A DNA stretch of 64,000 bases from Streptomyces erythrochromogenes (lineage in GTDB: Bacteria > Actinomycetota > Actinomycetes > Streptomycetales > Streptomycetaceae). The stretch is taken from NCBI RefSeq assembly GCF_036170895.1, contig NZ_CP108036.1, forward strand, positions 6,669,501-6,733,500. The letters run 5' to 3'. A program made the position numbers and the translations under genes. Position 1 is the first letter of the stretch. Every line of letters begins with the position of its first letter. The notes below the pieces were generated by a model. The model saw nothing but the letters and a program-made list of their open reading frames with translations. It had not been told where the DNA came from and did not search any database. This document shows positions 53,407-62,425 of this stretch, piece by piece.

Positions 53407-53688
53407 ATGGCGAACAAACCCTCCAAGACCTTCGAAGAGCTCTTCACCGAGCTCCAGCACAAGGCCGCCGAAGGCGACCCCAGCACCTCCCGCACCGCCG
53501 AGCTCGTCCACAAGGGCGTCCATGCCATCGGCAAGAAGGTCGTCGAGGAGGCCGCCGAGGTCTGGATGGCCGCCGAGTACGAGGGCAGGGAAGCCGCCGC
53601 CGAGGAGATCTCCCAGCTGCTGTACCACGTCCAGGTGATGATGGTCGCGCGCGGGATCTCCCTCGACGACGTCTACGCGCACCTCTGA
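53407..53688 (+). CDS. hisE: Phosphoribosyl-ATP diphosphatase HisE
   Basis: 93 residues from ATG 53407 (an upstream in-frame ATG-like extension starts MSPYSKD but is poorly supported). The MazG-like EExxE motif is in [15 protein letters not shown], and [18 protein letters not shown] follows. It hydrolyses phosphoribosyl-ATP to phosphoribosyl-AMP in histidine biosynthesis. It is adjacent to hisG, the first enzyme of the pathway. Confidence 0.93.
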   Translation: MANKPSKTFEELFTELQHKAAEGDPSTSRTAELVHKGVHAIGKKVVEEAAEVWMAAEYEGREAAAEEISQLLYHVQVMMVARGISLDDVYAHL

Positions 53689-53755
53689 GCCCGGGCCGCT
53701 GGCCCGCCCGTTCACCACCACCTCAACCACGCACACCACGCATCAAAGGAAGCCC

Positions 53756-54604
53756 ATGCTGCGCATCGCCGTCCCCAACAAGGGTTCACTCTCCGGACCG
53801 GCGTCGGCGATGCTCCATGAGGCCGGCTACCGGATGCGCAAGGAGTCCAAGGAGCTCGTGGTCGTCGACCCCGAGAACGAGGTGGAGTTCTTCTACCTCC
53901 GCCCCAAGGACATCGCGATCTACGTCTCCTCGGGCAAGCTCGACATCGGCATCACCGGCCGCGACCTCCTGCTCGACTCCGGCGCCAGCGCCGAGGAGAT
54001 CCTCCCGCTGAACTTCGGCCGCTCCACCTTCCGCTACGCCACCACCCCCGGCACGGCGAAGGGCCCCGAGGACTTCACCGGCATGACGATCGCGACCTCG
54101 TACGAGGGAATCGTCGCCAAGCACCTGGCCGACCAGGGCATCGACGCTTCCGTCGTGCACCTCGACGGCGCGGTCGAGACCGCCATCCAGCTCGGCGTCG
54201 CCCAGATCATCGCGGACGTCGTCGAGACCGGCACCAGCCTGCGCAACGCCGGCCTGGAGGTCATCGGCGAGCCGATCCTCACCTCCGAGGCCGTCGTCAT
54301 CCGCGGCAACGGAGCCGACGCGGACGACCCGCAGGTCCAGCAGTTCCTGCGCCGCCTCCAGGGCGTCCTCGTCGCCCGCAGCTACGTGATGATGGACTAC
54401 GACTGCCGCGCCGAGCACCTCGAGCGCGCCGTCGCCCTCACCCCGGGCCTCGAGTCGCCGACCGTCTCCCCGCTGCACAACGAGGGCTGGGTCGCCGTCC
54501 GCGCCATGGTCCCCGCCAAGGAGGCCCAGCGCATCATGGACGACCTGTACGAGCTCGGCGCACGCGCGATCCTCACCACCTCGATCCACGCCTGCCGCCT
54601 CTGA
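53756..54604 (+). CDS. hisG: ATP phosphoribosyltransferase HisG (long form)
   Basis: 282 residues, ATG with AAAGGAAG upstream. The start RIAVPNKGSLSGPASAMLH is typical, with IYVSSGKLDIGITGRDLL and the PRPP motif IADVVETGTSLRNAGLEVIG (residues about 150-170). The C-terminal 75 residues form the regulatory ACT-like domain that gives histidine feedback inhibition. It is the long form, which does not need HisZ. The hisE gene precedes it. Confidence 0.95.
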   Translation: MLRIAVPNKGSLSGPASAMLHEAGYRMRKESKELVVVDPENEVEFFYLRPKDIAIYVSSGKLDIGITGRDLLLDSGASAEEILPLNFGRSTFRYATTPGTAKGPEDFTGMTIATSYEGIVAKHLADQGIDASVVHLDGAVETAIQLGVAQIIADVVETGTSLRNAGLEVIGEPILTSEAVVIRGNGADADDPQVQQFLRRLQGVLVARSYVMMDYDCRAEHLERAVALTPGLESPTVSPLHNEGWVAVRAMVPAKEAQRIMDDLYELGARAILTTSIHACRL

Positions 54605-54669
54605 GGACCCGCGTGCCCGACCGGCACGCCGCCCCCTCACCCGTACGCCACCCCAGAAGGCAACGCACC

Positions 54670-55134
54670 ATGGCCGAGTCCGCCGCCCCGCCCGTACCGC
54701 CCACCCTGCCGGTCACCTTCCGGCCGACCCGCACCCGGGCCGTCCTGCTGGGCGTCGGGCTCGCCATGTTCGCCACCATCACGGCCATCGCCGTCATGCT
54801 GGAACGCCTCCAGCCGGGTGAGCGGATCAGCTTCGTCTTCACCGCCGTCCTGCTGACCTCCGTCCTCGTCCTGCTCAGCCGCCCCAAGGTGGTCGCCGAC
54901 GAGGACGGCGTCACCGTCGTCAACCTCACCAACACCCGCCGCCTGGCGTGGGCCGAGATCCTCCGGGTCAACCTCCGCCCCGGCGACCCGTGGGTGTTCC
55001 TGGACCTCAGCGACGGCACCAGCCTGCCCGTGCTCGGCATCCAGCCGGGCGTGGCCAGGCAGCAGGCCATCAGCGACGCGCGCGCCCTGCGCGCCCTCGC
55101 CGAAATCCGCGGAACCGGTACGAACGACAGCTGA
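54670..55134 (+). CDS. Membrane protein with PH-like domain
   Basis: 154 residues from ATG 54670 with AGAAGG nine bases upstream. Two close hydrophobic segments (ARAVLLGVGLAMFATITAIAV-like and SFVFTAVLLTSVLVLLS) precede a beta-rich domain with VVNLTNTRRLAWAEILRVNL and GDPWVFLDLSDGTSLP, the bacterial PH-like domain. Such proteins are found after hisG in streptomycetes. No function is known; a membrane-linked role is likely. It lies 65 bases after hisG and may be in its operon. Confidence 0.75.
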   Translation: MAESAAPPVPPTLPVTFRPTRTRAVLLGVGLAMFATITAIAVMLERLQPGERISFVFTAVLLTSVLVLLSRPKVVADEDGVTVVNLTNTRRLAWAEILRVNLRPGDPWVFLDLSDGTSLPVLGIQPGVARQQAISDARALRALAEIRGTGTNDS

Positions 55135-55334
55135 CCCCTGCGATCCTCGTCGCCGCCTACCGTTGCGGCCGCGATCCCAATGACTACCCTGGTGGCGGGG
55201 CGCAGCCGTGCGCCCTCCCGCCGGCCCCGGGACCCCGAGGCCCGCGGGCACCTGCAACTCGAGGAGTGACTCCCTCCAGCAATGGACGGATCGTCCGGTA
55301 ATATCCGCGCCGCCCTCCCCACGGAGGCGGCGGC

Positions 55335-56765
55335 ATGACCATCCCGCTACTCCTGCTCGCGGCGGCATTCGCCCTGATCCTCGCCAACGGATTCTTCGTG
55401 GCGGCCGAGTTCGGCCTCGTCACCGTGGAACGCCCCGAGGCCGAGCGCGCCGCAGCCGACGGAGACCGCCGTGCCCGCACGGTCGTCAAGGCCCTGCGGG
55501 AGCTGTCCTTCCAGCTCTCCGGCACCCAGCTCGGCATCACCATCACCTCCCTCGTGGTCGGCATGCTCGCCGAGCCCGCCCTCGCCGCACTGCTGGCCGG
55601 GCCGCTCTCCGCGACCGGCCTGCCGAAGGGAGCCGTCTCCGGCGTCGCCGTCGTCATCGGCATGCTGCTCGCCTCCGCCGTCCAGATGGTCGTCGGCGAG
55701 CTCGTCCCGAAGAACTGGGCGGTCTCCCGGCCCCTCCAGGTGGCCCGCTTCGTCGCCGGCCCGCAGAACGCCTTCTCGCGCGTCTTCCGGCCGGTCATCG
55801 CCGGCCTCAACGCCGTCGCCAACCGGCTCGTACGGGCCCTCGGCGTGGAGCCCACCGAGGAGATGGCCTCCGCCCGCACCCCGGGCGAACTCGTCTCCCT
55901 GGTACGCCATTCGGCCCAGGCCGGCGCCCTCGAACAGGACACCGCCGACCTCTTCGTACGGACCCTTTCGCTGGGCGAGCTCACGGCCCAGCACGTCATG
56001 ACCCCCCGGGTGAAGGTCAGCGCCCTCCAGCACACGGCCACCGCGGCCGACGTGCTGAACCTGACCCGCGCCACGGGCCTGTCCCGCTTCCCGGTCTACC
56101 GCGAACGCATCGACGAGATCACCGGCGTGGTCCACCTCAAGGACGCCCTCGCCGTCGCCGAGGCCGAACGCGACCGCATCAGCGTGGGCCGGATCTGCGT
56201 CGCCCCGCTGCTGGTGCCCGGCTCCCTGCCGGTGCAGCCGCTGCTGGAGCGCCTGCGCAGCGAACAGCCGATGGCCGTCGTCGTCGACGAGTACGGCGGC
56301 ACCGCCGGCGTCGTCACCCTGGAGGACATCGTGGAGGAACTCGTCGGGGAGGTCCGCGACGAGCACGACCTCGCCGAGGACGAGACCCCCGAACTCGCCG
56401 CCGTCGCCGCCGAGGACGGCCGCCCCTCCTGGGAGGCGGACGGCAGCTGCCGCGTGCAGACCCTGCGCCGGATAGGCCTGGAAGTACCCGAGGGCCCCTA
56501 CGAGACCGTCGCGGGCCTCGTCGCCGACCTGCTCGGCCGGATCCCCGCCCCTGGGGACCGCGCGGACCTCCCCGGGTGGAAGCTGTCCGTCCGCAGGGTC
56601 GGCCGCAACCGTGCGGAACGCGTCCGGCTGGTCCGGCTGACGGCGGTACCCGCCGCCGGCGCCTACCGGCAGCCCGCAGCCCCCGTCGGCGCCACCACGC
56701 CCGGCACCGGCCGCCACGGCGATGCCGCCCCGCAGCGGGCCGAGCTGGAAGGCGCCGCCCGGTGA
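55335..56765 (+). CDS. CNNM/CBS transporter-like protein (CorC/HlyC family), full-length
   Basis: 476 residues. N-terminal CNNM (DUF21) domain with about four membrane segments (IPLLLLAAAFALILANGFFV, SLVVGMLAEPALAALLAG and GVAVVIGMLLASAVQMVVGE), then a CBS pair (AQHVMTPRVKVSALQ, then VVVDEYGGTAGVVTLEDIVE) and a C-terminal CorC_HlyC domain from about 380. Such proteins are implicated in magnesium or cobalt efflux, or act as transport regulators. It overlaps the next gene of the same family by four bases. The 200-base region upstream has GC-rich hairpins; I could not fit it to a known riboswitch. Confidence 0.88.
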   Translation: MTIPLLLLAAAFALILANGFFVAAEFGLVTVERPEAERAAADGDRRARTVVKALRELSFQLSGTQLGITITSLVVGMLAEPALAALLAGPLSATGLPKGAVSGVAVVIGMLLASAVQMVVGELVPKNWAVSRPLQVARFVAGPQNAFSRVFRPVIAGLNAVANRLVRALGVEPTEEMASARTPGELVSLVRHSAQAGALEQDTADLFVRTLSLGELTAQHVMTPRVKVSALQHTATAADVLNLTRATGLSRFPVYRERIDEITGVVHLKDALAVAEAERDRISVGRICVAPLLVPGSLPVQPLLERLRSEQPMAVVVDEYGGTAGVVTLEDIVEELVGEVRDEHDLAEDETPELAAVAAEDGRPSWEADGSCRVQTLRRIGLEVPEGPYETVAGLVADLLGRIPAPGDRADLPGWKLSVRRVGRNRAERVRLVRLTAVPAAGAYRQPAAPVGATTPGTGRHGDAAPQRAELEGAAR

Positions 56766-57805
56766 ACGCGCTCCAGCTCGTCTTCGCGCTGCTCCTCGTC
56801 CTCGCCAACGGCTTCTTCGTCGGCGCCGAGTTCGCACTCGTCTCCGTACGGCGCAGCCAGATCGAGCCCCTCGCGGCCGAGTCCAAGAGGGCCCGCCAGG
56901 TGCTCCACGGCCTGGAGAACCTGCCCCGCATGATGGCCGCCGCGCAGTTCGGCATCACCATCTGCTCCCTCACCCTCGGCGCGGTCGCCGAACCCACCGT
57001 GGCCCGGCTGCTGGAGCCCGTCTTCCACGCCGTCCACGTACCGCAGGGCCTGATCCACCCCCTCGGCTACGCCCTCGCGCTCGCCGCCGTGGTCTTCCTG
57101 CACCTGGTCATCGGCGAGATGGTCCCCAAGAACCTCGCCATGGCCGCCCCCGAGAAGACCGCCCTGTGGTTCAGCCCCGGCCTGGTCGCCTTCGCCCGCC
57201 TGTGCGGGCCGGTCACCAGCGCCCTCGGCGCCTGCGCCAAGCTCGTCCTGAAGCTCTTCAAGGTCGAGCCCAAGGACGAGGTCGAGGCCGCCTACACCTC
57301 CGCCCAGCTGGGCCGGCTCCTCAAGGACTCCCGGCAGGCCGGGCTCCTGGAACCGGTCGAGCAGGAGCGGCTGGAGGACGCACTGGAACTGGGCAGCCGC
57401 CCCGTCACCGACGTCCTCCTCGACCGGGACCGCCTGGTCACGGTCGGCCCGGCCGTCACCCCGCGCCAGATCGAACAGCTGACCGTGCGCACCGGCTACT
57501 CCCGGTTCCCGGTCCGTGCCGACAGCGGCGCCTTCATGGGCTACCTGCACGTCAAGGACGTACTGGACCTGGAGGACCGGGAACGGGCCGTGCCCCAGCG
57601 GGTCTGGCGCCGCATGACCACGCTGTGCGCCACCGTCCCCCTGGACGACGCCCTCGGCGTCATGCGCCGGGACGCCACCCACCTGGCCCAGGTCGCGGAC
57701 CCGGCCGGCCGGGTCCTCGGCCTGGTCGCCCTGGAGGACGTCCTGGAAATGCTGGTCGGCGAGGTCAGGGACCCGGCGCACCGGGTCCCTGCGGGCCGCA
57801 CCTAG
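56762..57805 (+). CDS. CNNM/CBS transporter-like protein, short form
   Basis: 347 residues, GTG overlapping the upstream gene. CNNM domain (LQLVFALLLVLANGFFVGAE at the start, with HLVIGEMVPKNLAM) and one CBS pair (about 215-335: SRPVTDVLLDRDRLVTVGPA, LGLVALEDVLEMLVGEV). The C-terminal CorC_HlyC domain of the first gene is absent, which is normal for the second member of such pairs. The two are probably a heteromeric complex. The pair is followed by a perfect terminator. Confidence 0.87.
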   Translation: MNALQLVFALLLVLANGFFVGAEFALVSVRRSQIEPLAAESKRARQVLHGLENLPRMMAAAQFGITICSLTLGAVAEPTVARLLEPVFHAVHVPQGLIHPLGYALALAAVVFLHLVIGEMVPKNLAMAAPEKTALWFSPGLVAFARLCGPVTSALGACAKLVLKLFKVEPKDEVEAAYTSAQLGRLLKDSRQAGLLEPVEQERLEDALELGSRPVTDVLLDRDRLVTVGPAVTPRQIEQLTVRTGYSRFPVRADSGAFMGYLHVKDVLDLEDRERAVPQRVWRRMTTLCATVPLDDALGVMRRDATHLAQVADPAGRVLGLVALEDVLEMLVGEVRDPAHRVPAGRT

Positions 57806-57824
57806 CCGAGGAGGGCACGAAAGA

Positions 57825-57857
57825 GCCGGAGAGAGCCGCGGCGAGGCTCTCTCCGGC
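57825..57857. terminator. Perfect 13-bp bidirectional terminator
   Basis: GCCGGAGAGAGCC (57825-57837) pairs exactly with GGCTCTCTCCGGC (57845-57857). It lies between the convergent CNNM gene and the AAA ATPase gene. Confidence 0.85.
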
Positions 57858-57867
57858 CCTGCCGGCG

Positions 57868-59796
57868 TCACACCGGCGGCTCGGGCCGTTCCTGGGGACC
57901 GCGGCCCGACAGGACCTCCCCGTACGCCTGCATCAGGTCCGGCAGCCGCAGCGTGGCCAGGTCGTCCCGCGACGGCTCCCCGGCGAAGCCCGCCAGCCGC
58001 AGGTCCCGGTACGCGCAGCTCTTCTCGTACAGGGTGCGCAGGAAGCGGCCGTTGCCGAGCTCGTCGATCCACCCCTGCTCCACCACGTGCCCGCTGATGC
58101 TGCGCAGCTCCTCCAGGGCCTCCTCGTCCCAGTGGTCCCCGTTGGCGTCCGCCAGCACGCCGCCGATCGCGGTCAGCTCCGGCGGCCGGTAGCTGGGGAA
58201 GTCCACCCGCGTGGTGAACCGCGAGGACAGCCCCGGATTGGCCGCCAGCAGCCGGTCCATCCCGGCCGGGTAGCCGGCCAGGATCACCACCAGGTGGTCC
58301 CGGTTGTCCTCGGCCCGCTTCAGGAGTACCTGGAGGGCTTCGTCGCCGTACGCGTCGCCCTTGCTGTAGCCCGTGTTCGACAGCGAGTACGCCTCGTCCA
58401 CGAACAGCACCCCGCCGATCGCCGAATCGATCAGCTCGTTGGCCTTCACCGCGGTCTGCCCCAGGAACTCGCCGACCAGGTCCGCCCGTTGGGCCTCGAC
58501 CAGATGGTCCCCGCCGAGCAGGCCCAGCGCGTAGAAGACCCGGCCCAGGATCCGCGCCACGGTGGTCTTGCCGGTGCCCGAGGGGCCGGAGAACACGAAG
58601 TGCCGTTTCGGTGGCTGCACTGGCAGCCCCTGACCCGCCCTCAGCCGCGCCATGTGCAGCTGCGCGGAGAGCGCCTTCACCTGCCGCTTGACCGGCTCCA
58701 GGCCCACCATCCGCTCCAGCTCCGCCAGCGCCTCGGCCAGCGCCGCCGGGTCCGACGGCCCGGTCGGCAGCCCCTCCGCCGAGCCCTGTGGCGGGACCGC
58801 CGCCTTGCGCCGTACGCCCTCCATCCGGCCGGGCGGGGGAGGCGGCGGAACCAGCGGGTCCAGCCCCGCCTGGCCGTCCGCGGCGACGTCCTGGACGGGC
58901 CCGCCGCCCGGCGGTCCGCCCAGGGCGACCGCCGCGAAGTCCCCGCCGACCGGGGACGGGCCGTGCCCCGCGTAGCCGCCGTACCCCGAATACCCGGCCA
59001 GGCCCGCCAGATCGGCCATGCCGTCGGTGTCGTCGCCGTCCTCGATGGCCGTCAGGCGGGCCGCGGTGTCCATGAACGAGGGATCCACCCGGTGCACCGC
59101 CCGGTACAGCGGCAGCGCCGCCGCACTGCGCCCCGTCCCCTCGTGCGCCCGCGCCAGCCAGTACCGCAGCTCCTTGCGCTGCGGCTGCTCGCTGCGGCAG
59201 CGCATCAGCGCCGCCGACAGCAGCGGCTCCGCCTGCCCGTACATCTCCAGCCGCACCCGTGCCATGCCGCCGAACAACCCCGACTCGATCCCCAGCAGCG
59301 GATCGTTCACCAGCGGCTCGGTGTGCCGGACCAGTTGCTCCCAGTCCTTGACCAGATAGGCCCGGCAGGCGTGCAGGAACCGCACCTGCGCGTCGGTGTC
59401 CACCGGCGGCAGCGCGGCGAGGGCCTGGTCCAGCTCCGGGACGTGGCGGCCGTCCAGCCAGTGCGAGGCGTGGGCGAGCAGCAGGTCCCGCCGGTTCTCC
59501 AGCACCGGCTGCACCCACCAGCCCAGCCAGTACCAGGAGTTCAGGGTCCTGCGGTGGCGGGCCCGCTGTTCGCCGAAGCGGTCCCGGTGCGCGTACATGC
59601 GCAATAAGGCGTTCCCCGTGTCGACCCGGAGCGCGTGCAGGCCCAGCCACGCGTCGGCCATCGAGGGATCGAGCCGCACGGCCGTCCGAAACTCCTCCTC
59701 GGCCTGCGGGTAGGCGCCCACGGTGCAGGCGTCGACCCCCCGCAACCAGGCGAGTTCGGCCGGGGCGTGCATGCTGCCCGGCGTGCCGAAATCCAT
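57868..59796 (-). CDS. TPR-CbxX/CfqX AAA+ ATPase, EccA-like
   Basis: 642 residues from ATG 59796 (GTG 59799 also possible). Residues 1-260 form TPR-like helical pairs (AYPQAEEEFRTAVRLDPSMA and EGTGRSAAALPLYRAVHRVD). A Gly/Pro-rich linker (about 275-345) precedes the AAA+ domain with FVFSGPSGTGKTTVARILGR (Walker A), GGVLFVDEAYSLS (Walker B) and VVILAGYPAGMDRLL (sensor 1). This is the architecture of EccA, the type VII secretion-associated ATPase, and of CbxX. No other ESX/Ecc gene is in the window, so it may work in an unlinked system or have another role. It is an orphan locus, convergent with the CNNM pair. Confidence 0.82.
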   Translation of the reverse strand: MDFGTPGSMHAPAELAWLRGVDACTVGAYPQAEEEFRTAVRLDPSMADAWLGLHALRVDTGNALLRMYAHRDRFGEQRARHRRTLNSWYWLGWWVQPVLENRRDLLLAHASHWLDGRHVPELDQALAALPPVDTDAQVRFLHACRAYLVKDWEQLVRHTEPLVNDPLLGIESGLFGGMARVRLEMYGQAEPLLSAALMRCRSEQPQRKELRYWLARAHEGTGRSAAALPLYRAVHRVDPSFMDTAARLTAIEDGDDTDGMADLAGLAGYSGYGGYAGHGPSPVGGDFAAVALGGPPGGGPVQDVAADGQAGLDPLVPPPPPPGRMEGVRRKAAVPPQGSAEGLPTGPSDPAALAEALAELERMVGLEPVKRQVKALSAQLHMARLRAGQGLPVQPPKRHFVFSGPSGTGKTTVARILGRVFYALGLLGGDHLVEAQRADLVGEFLGQTAVKANELIDSAIGGVLFVDEAYSLSNTGYSKGDAYGDEALQVLLKRAEDNRDHLVVILAGYPAGMDRLLAANPGLSSRFTTRVDFPSYRPPELTAIGGVLADANGDHWDEEALEELRSISGHVVEQGWIDELGNGRFLRTLYEKSCAYRDLRLAGFAGEPSRDDLATLRLPDLMQAYGEVLSGRGPQERPEPPV

Positions 59797-60044
59797 CACG
59801 TCCCCCACAAGCCTGCCCCGTGGTGCGCCGCAACCCCCGCTTCGAGCACGCGAGTTGTCCGGTACCCCCGCCTGGCGTCGCTGGAATCAGGGCTGCATCG
59901 TACCTGCGCTTTCGCACCTTACGTAGGGTGCGGCGGGCCCGGTTCGGGCGGGAGCCCCGGGCGCGACCGGTGACACAGGGTGAACATTCTGGGGGCTGGT
60001 GCCCCGCGCGGCGCCCCCGTGGAGGGGGTTCGCGGGCAGAACGA

Positions 60045-60076
60045 AGCCCCCGATCACGGGGGAACAATCGGGGGCT
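60045..60076. terminator. Hairpin in the 365-base gap upstream of the AAA gene
   Basis: AGCCCCCGAT (60045-60054) pairs exactly with ATCGGGGGCT (60067-60076). The loop on the minus strand is C-rich (TTCCCCCGT). Another GC-rich hairpin lies at 60001-60030. The rest of the 59797-60185 gap has no gene I can support. It could be a terminator for the uridine-kinase-like gene or a small RNA. Confidence 0.6.
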
Positions 60077-60185
60077 CCGTGTGCGCGGCGGCCGGTAAAA
60101 GCCCCGCATTGAGAACGTAAGGCCGCTGCGGGCCCCAGGTCAAGCAGGTCGGCGCAGGCCCGGCCGGGCGGAATTCCGAGGCCGT

Positions 60186-60821
60186 TCAGGCCCGGGGGAG
60201 TTCGTCACCTTCGGTGACGGAAGCGGGGGTTCCCGCCGTCCCTCCCATCCCGGAAGACCACTCGTATCCCGTACCGCTCTGACGTACCAGAGTGTCGGCG
60301 AAGGGGCGCGAAGGATCACTGGAGAAGTGTGCGCGCTCCGCGCGCTCCCATCCGTCCCAGAAGCCGGAGAGTTCACGCCCGTCCCGGTTGCGGCCCCGCA
60401 GCCACGACTCCGCGCGCGGGGTCTCCATCCACAACAGCCGGGCCAGGTGCGGGCGCAGCGCCCGCCGCCCGGCACCCACCCCCTCCACCAGGAGCACCGG
60501 CGCCGGCTCCAGCACCCGCTCCGGTCCGAAACGCCGCTCCACCCAGTCGTACGGGGCCCAGTGCGCGGGCCGGCCGCCGGCGAGGGGCTCCAGCACCTGG
60601 GCCCGCAGCCGCTCCTCCCAGCCGAACAGCTCCTCGTGGCTGGCCACGTCGTCCAGGTGCAGCACGGGCGCCCCGCCCAGCGCTTCGGCGAGCCGCCCCG
60701 CAAAGGTGCTCTTCCCGGATCCGGCGTGCCCGTCGATCGCGATCAGGCGCACCGGGCCGAGGGAGCACGGCAGGGCGGCGAGCTCCCGCGCGAGTGACTC
60801 AAGTGACTGGTGTGACTCCAC
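60186..60821 (-). CDS. Uridine-kinase-like P-loop protein
   Basis: 211 residues from GTG 60821. The Walker A motif IDGHAGSGKSTFAGRLAEAL (about 27-46), DDVASHEELFGWEERL and VLLVEGVGAGRRALRPHLAR resemble uridine kinase and phosphoribulokinase-like proteins of streptomycetes. The later ETPRAESWLRGRNRDG-type region forms the lid. A kinase role on a nucleoside or sugar is possible. The start lacks a strong ribosome-binding site. It is divergent from the C39-like gene. Confidence 0.8.
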   Translation of the reverse strand: MESHQSLESLARELAALPCSLGPVRLIAIDGHAGSGKSTFAGRLAEALGGAPVLHLDDVASHEELFGWEERLRAQVLEPLAGGRPAHWAPYDWVERRFGPERVLEPAPVLLVEGVGAGRRALRPHLARLLWMETPRAESWLRGRNRDGRELSGFWDGWERAERAHFSSDPSRPFADTLVRQSGTGYEWSSGMGGTAGTPASVTEGDELPRA

Positions 60822-60930
60822 CCGACCAGCGTAGACAAGGCCGACACGACCCGTGGCTTGGGTCTTCGGCCGCCGGGAACCTGGAAAGGTGACACCACCC
60901 AAGCGCCGACCCACCCCGGGGGACCACGCG

Positions 60931-62301
60931 ATGACCGCACCCACGCCACGCAGGGCCGTACTCGTCGCCGCACTCGCGGTCGCCACCGCGGCCACCGCCG
61001 CCGTCGTCGTCCCGGGCGGCGGCGCCCCGGCGGCCGCAGCCCCCGCCCCGCGCGCCCAGGGCCCCGGCGTCGACAACCGCTTCTGGTTCTCGTACGGCCA
61101 CTGGCGGGCCGGCACCCACCGGGGCACCGGAGCAGTCGCCGGGACCCGCCCCGGCCTGCAGATCCGGACGGCCGTCGGCCGCACCGAGTACGCCGACCCG
61201 CACACCGGGCGCAAGAGCACCTGGGAGTACGCCACCTGGACCTCCCCGCTGCACCGCTCCACGGTGCCCGCCACCGAGGCCGTCGCCTCCTGGAACGCAC
61301 GTACCCCGGCCGGCACGTGGATCCAGGTCGAGCTGCGCGCCACCTACACCGACGGCACCACCGCCCCCTGGTACGTGATGGGCCGGTGGGCCTCCGGCGA
61401 CACGGACATCCGGCGCACCTCGGTGGACGGCCAGACCGACGGCCGGTCCACCGTCTGGACCGACACCCTCGCCGTCGACGCACCCGCCGCGGCCGGCGGC
61501 CTGCGCATCGCCGGCTGGCGGCTGCGCCTGACCCTCCACCGCCGGCCGGGCGCCGCCGAGGGCCCGACGGTGTGGCTGGCCGGCGCCATGGTCTCCGACG
61601 TCCCCGACCGGTTCACCGTCCCCGCCTCCCGGCCCTCCGGCACCGCCCACGAGCTGAAGGTCCCGCGCTACTCCCAGCAGACCCACACCGGGCGCTACCC
61701 CGAGTACGACAACGGCGGCGAGGCCTGGTGCAGCCCCACCTCCTCGCAGATGGTCATCGAGTACTTCGGCCGCAAGGCCGAGCCCGCCGCCCTGGCCTGG
61801 GTGAACCCCGCGTACTCGGACCCCCAGGTCTGCCACGCCGCCCGCTCCACCTACGACGCCGCCTACAAGGGCTGCGGGAACTGGTCCTTCAACGCCGCCT
61901 ACGCCGCCACCTACAGCGGGCTCGCCGGGGTCGTCACCCGCCTCGCCTCCCTGACCGACCTGGAGACCGTGGTGAGGGCCGGCATCCCCGTGATCACCTC
62001 CACGTCCTTCCGCGCGGACGAACTCACGGGCGCCGGCTACGGCACGGCCGGCCACCTGATGACCGTCGTCGGCTTCACCGTCGCCGGGGACGTGGTCGTC
62101 AACGACCCCCACGCCCCCGACAACCCGTCCGTACGCCGGGCCTACCGGCGCGCCGAGTGGGAGAACGTCTGGCTGCGCACCAAGCGCACCGCCGCCGCCG
62201 GCAAGATCGCCTCCGGAAGCGGCGGGGTCTGCTACCTCTACGCCCCCGCCCTGCCGTCCCCGGCGCAGATCAGGGCCCTGCGGACGGTGGGCGTGCTGTG
62301 A
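60931..62301 (+). CDS. Secreted C39-like peptidase family protein
   Basis: 456 residues from ATG 60931. Signal peptide with hydrophobic core (AVLVAALAVATAATAAVVV), cleaved near an Ala-rich PAAAAPAP. A beta-rich domain (about 45-240) precedes a papain-like peptidase C39_2 domain: EAWCSPTSSQMVIEYF (Cys), GTAGHLMTVVGFTVAGD (His) and VVVNDPHAPDN (Asp/Asn). It is exported and may cut peptides or act as an amidase. Its neighbours give no partner. There is a paired Cys region QVCHAARST and CGNWSF. Confidence 0.82.
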   Translation: MTAPTPRRAVLVAALAVATAATAAVVVPGGGAPAAAAPAPRAQGPGVDNRFWFSYGHWRAGTHRGTGAVAGTRPGLQIRTAVGRTEYADPHTGRKSTWEYATWTSPLHRSTVPATEAVASWNARTPAGTWIQVELRATYTDGTTAPWYVMGRWASGDTDIRRTSVDGQTDGRSTVWTDTLAVDAPAAAGGLRIAGWRLRLTLHRRPGAAEGPTVWLAGAMVSDVPDRFTVPASRPSGTAHELKVPRYSQQTHTGRYPEYDNGGEAWCSPTSSQMVIEYFGRKAEPAALAWVNPAYSDPQVCHAARSTYDAAYKGCGNWSFNAAYAATYSGLAGVVTRLASLTDLETVVRAGIPVITSTSFRADELTGAGYGTAGHLMTVVGFTVAGDVVVNDPHAPDNPSVRRAYRRAEWENVWLRTKRTAAAGKIASGSGGVCYLYAPALPSPAQIRALRTVGVL

Positions 62302-62425
62302 GGGGGCGGGGCAACCGCGGACCTTGCGAAAGCCGCGGAAATTACCCGTTGACCGGGCGGCCCGGGTAAGCGGAACATTGTGGGGTAAATGGCACATAAA
62401 GGCTTCTCATAGGAGGCGGCCCGCC

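Noticed and set aside
55135..55334. A magnesium (M-box) or manganese riboswitch upstream of the CNNM pair
   Set aside because: The conserved M-box and yybP-ykoY core sequences could not be found by eye; only GC-rich hairpins are seen.
56663..60109. A very long open frame on the minus strand across the CNNM pair and the AAA gene
   Set aside because: It crosses three genes with strong motifs on other frames; in DNA of this composition long shadow frames are expected.
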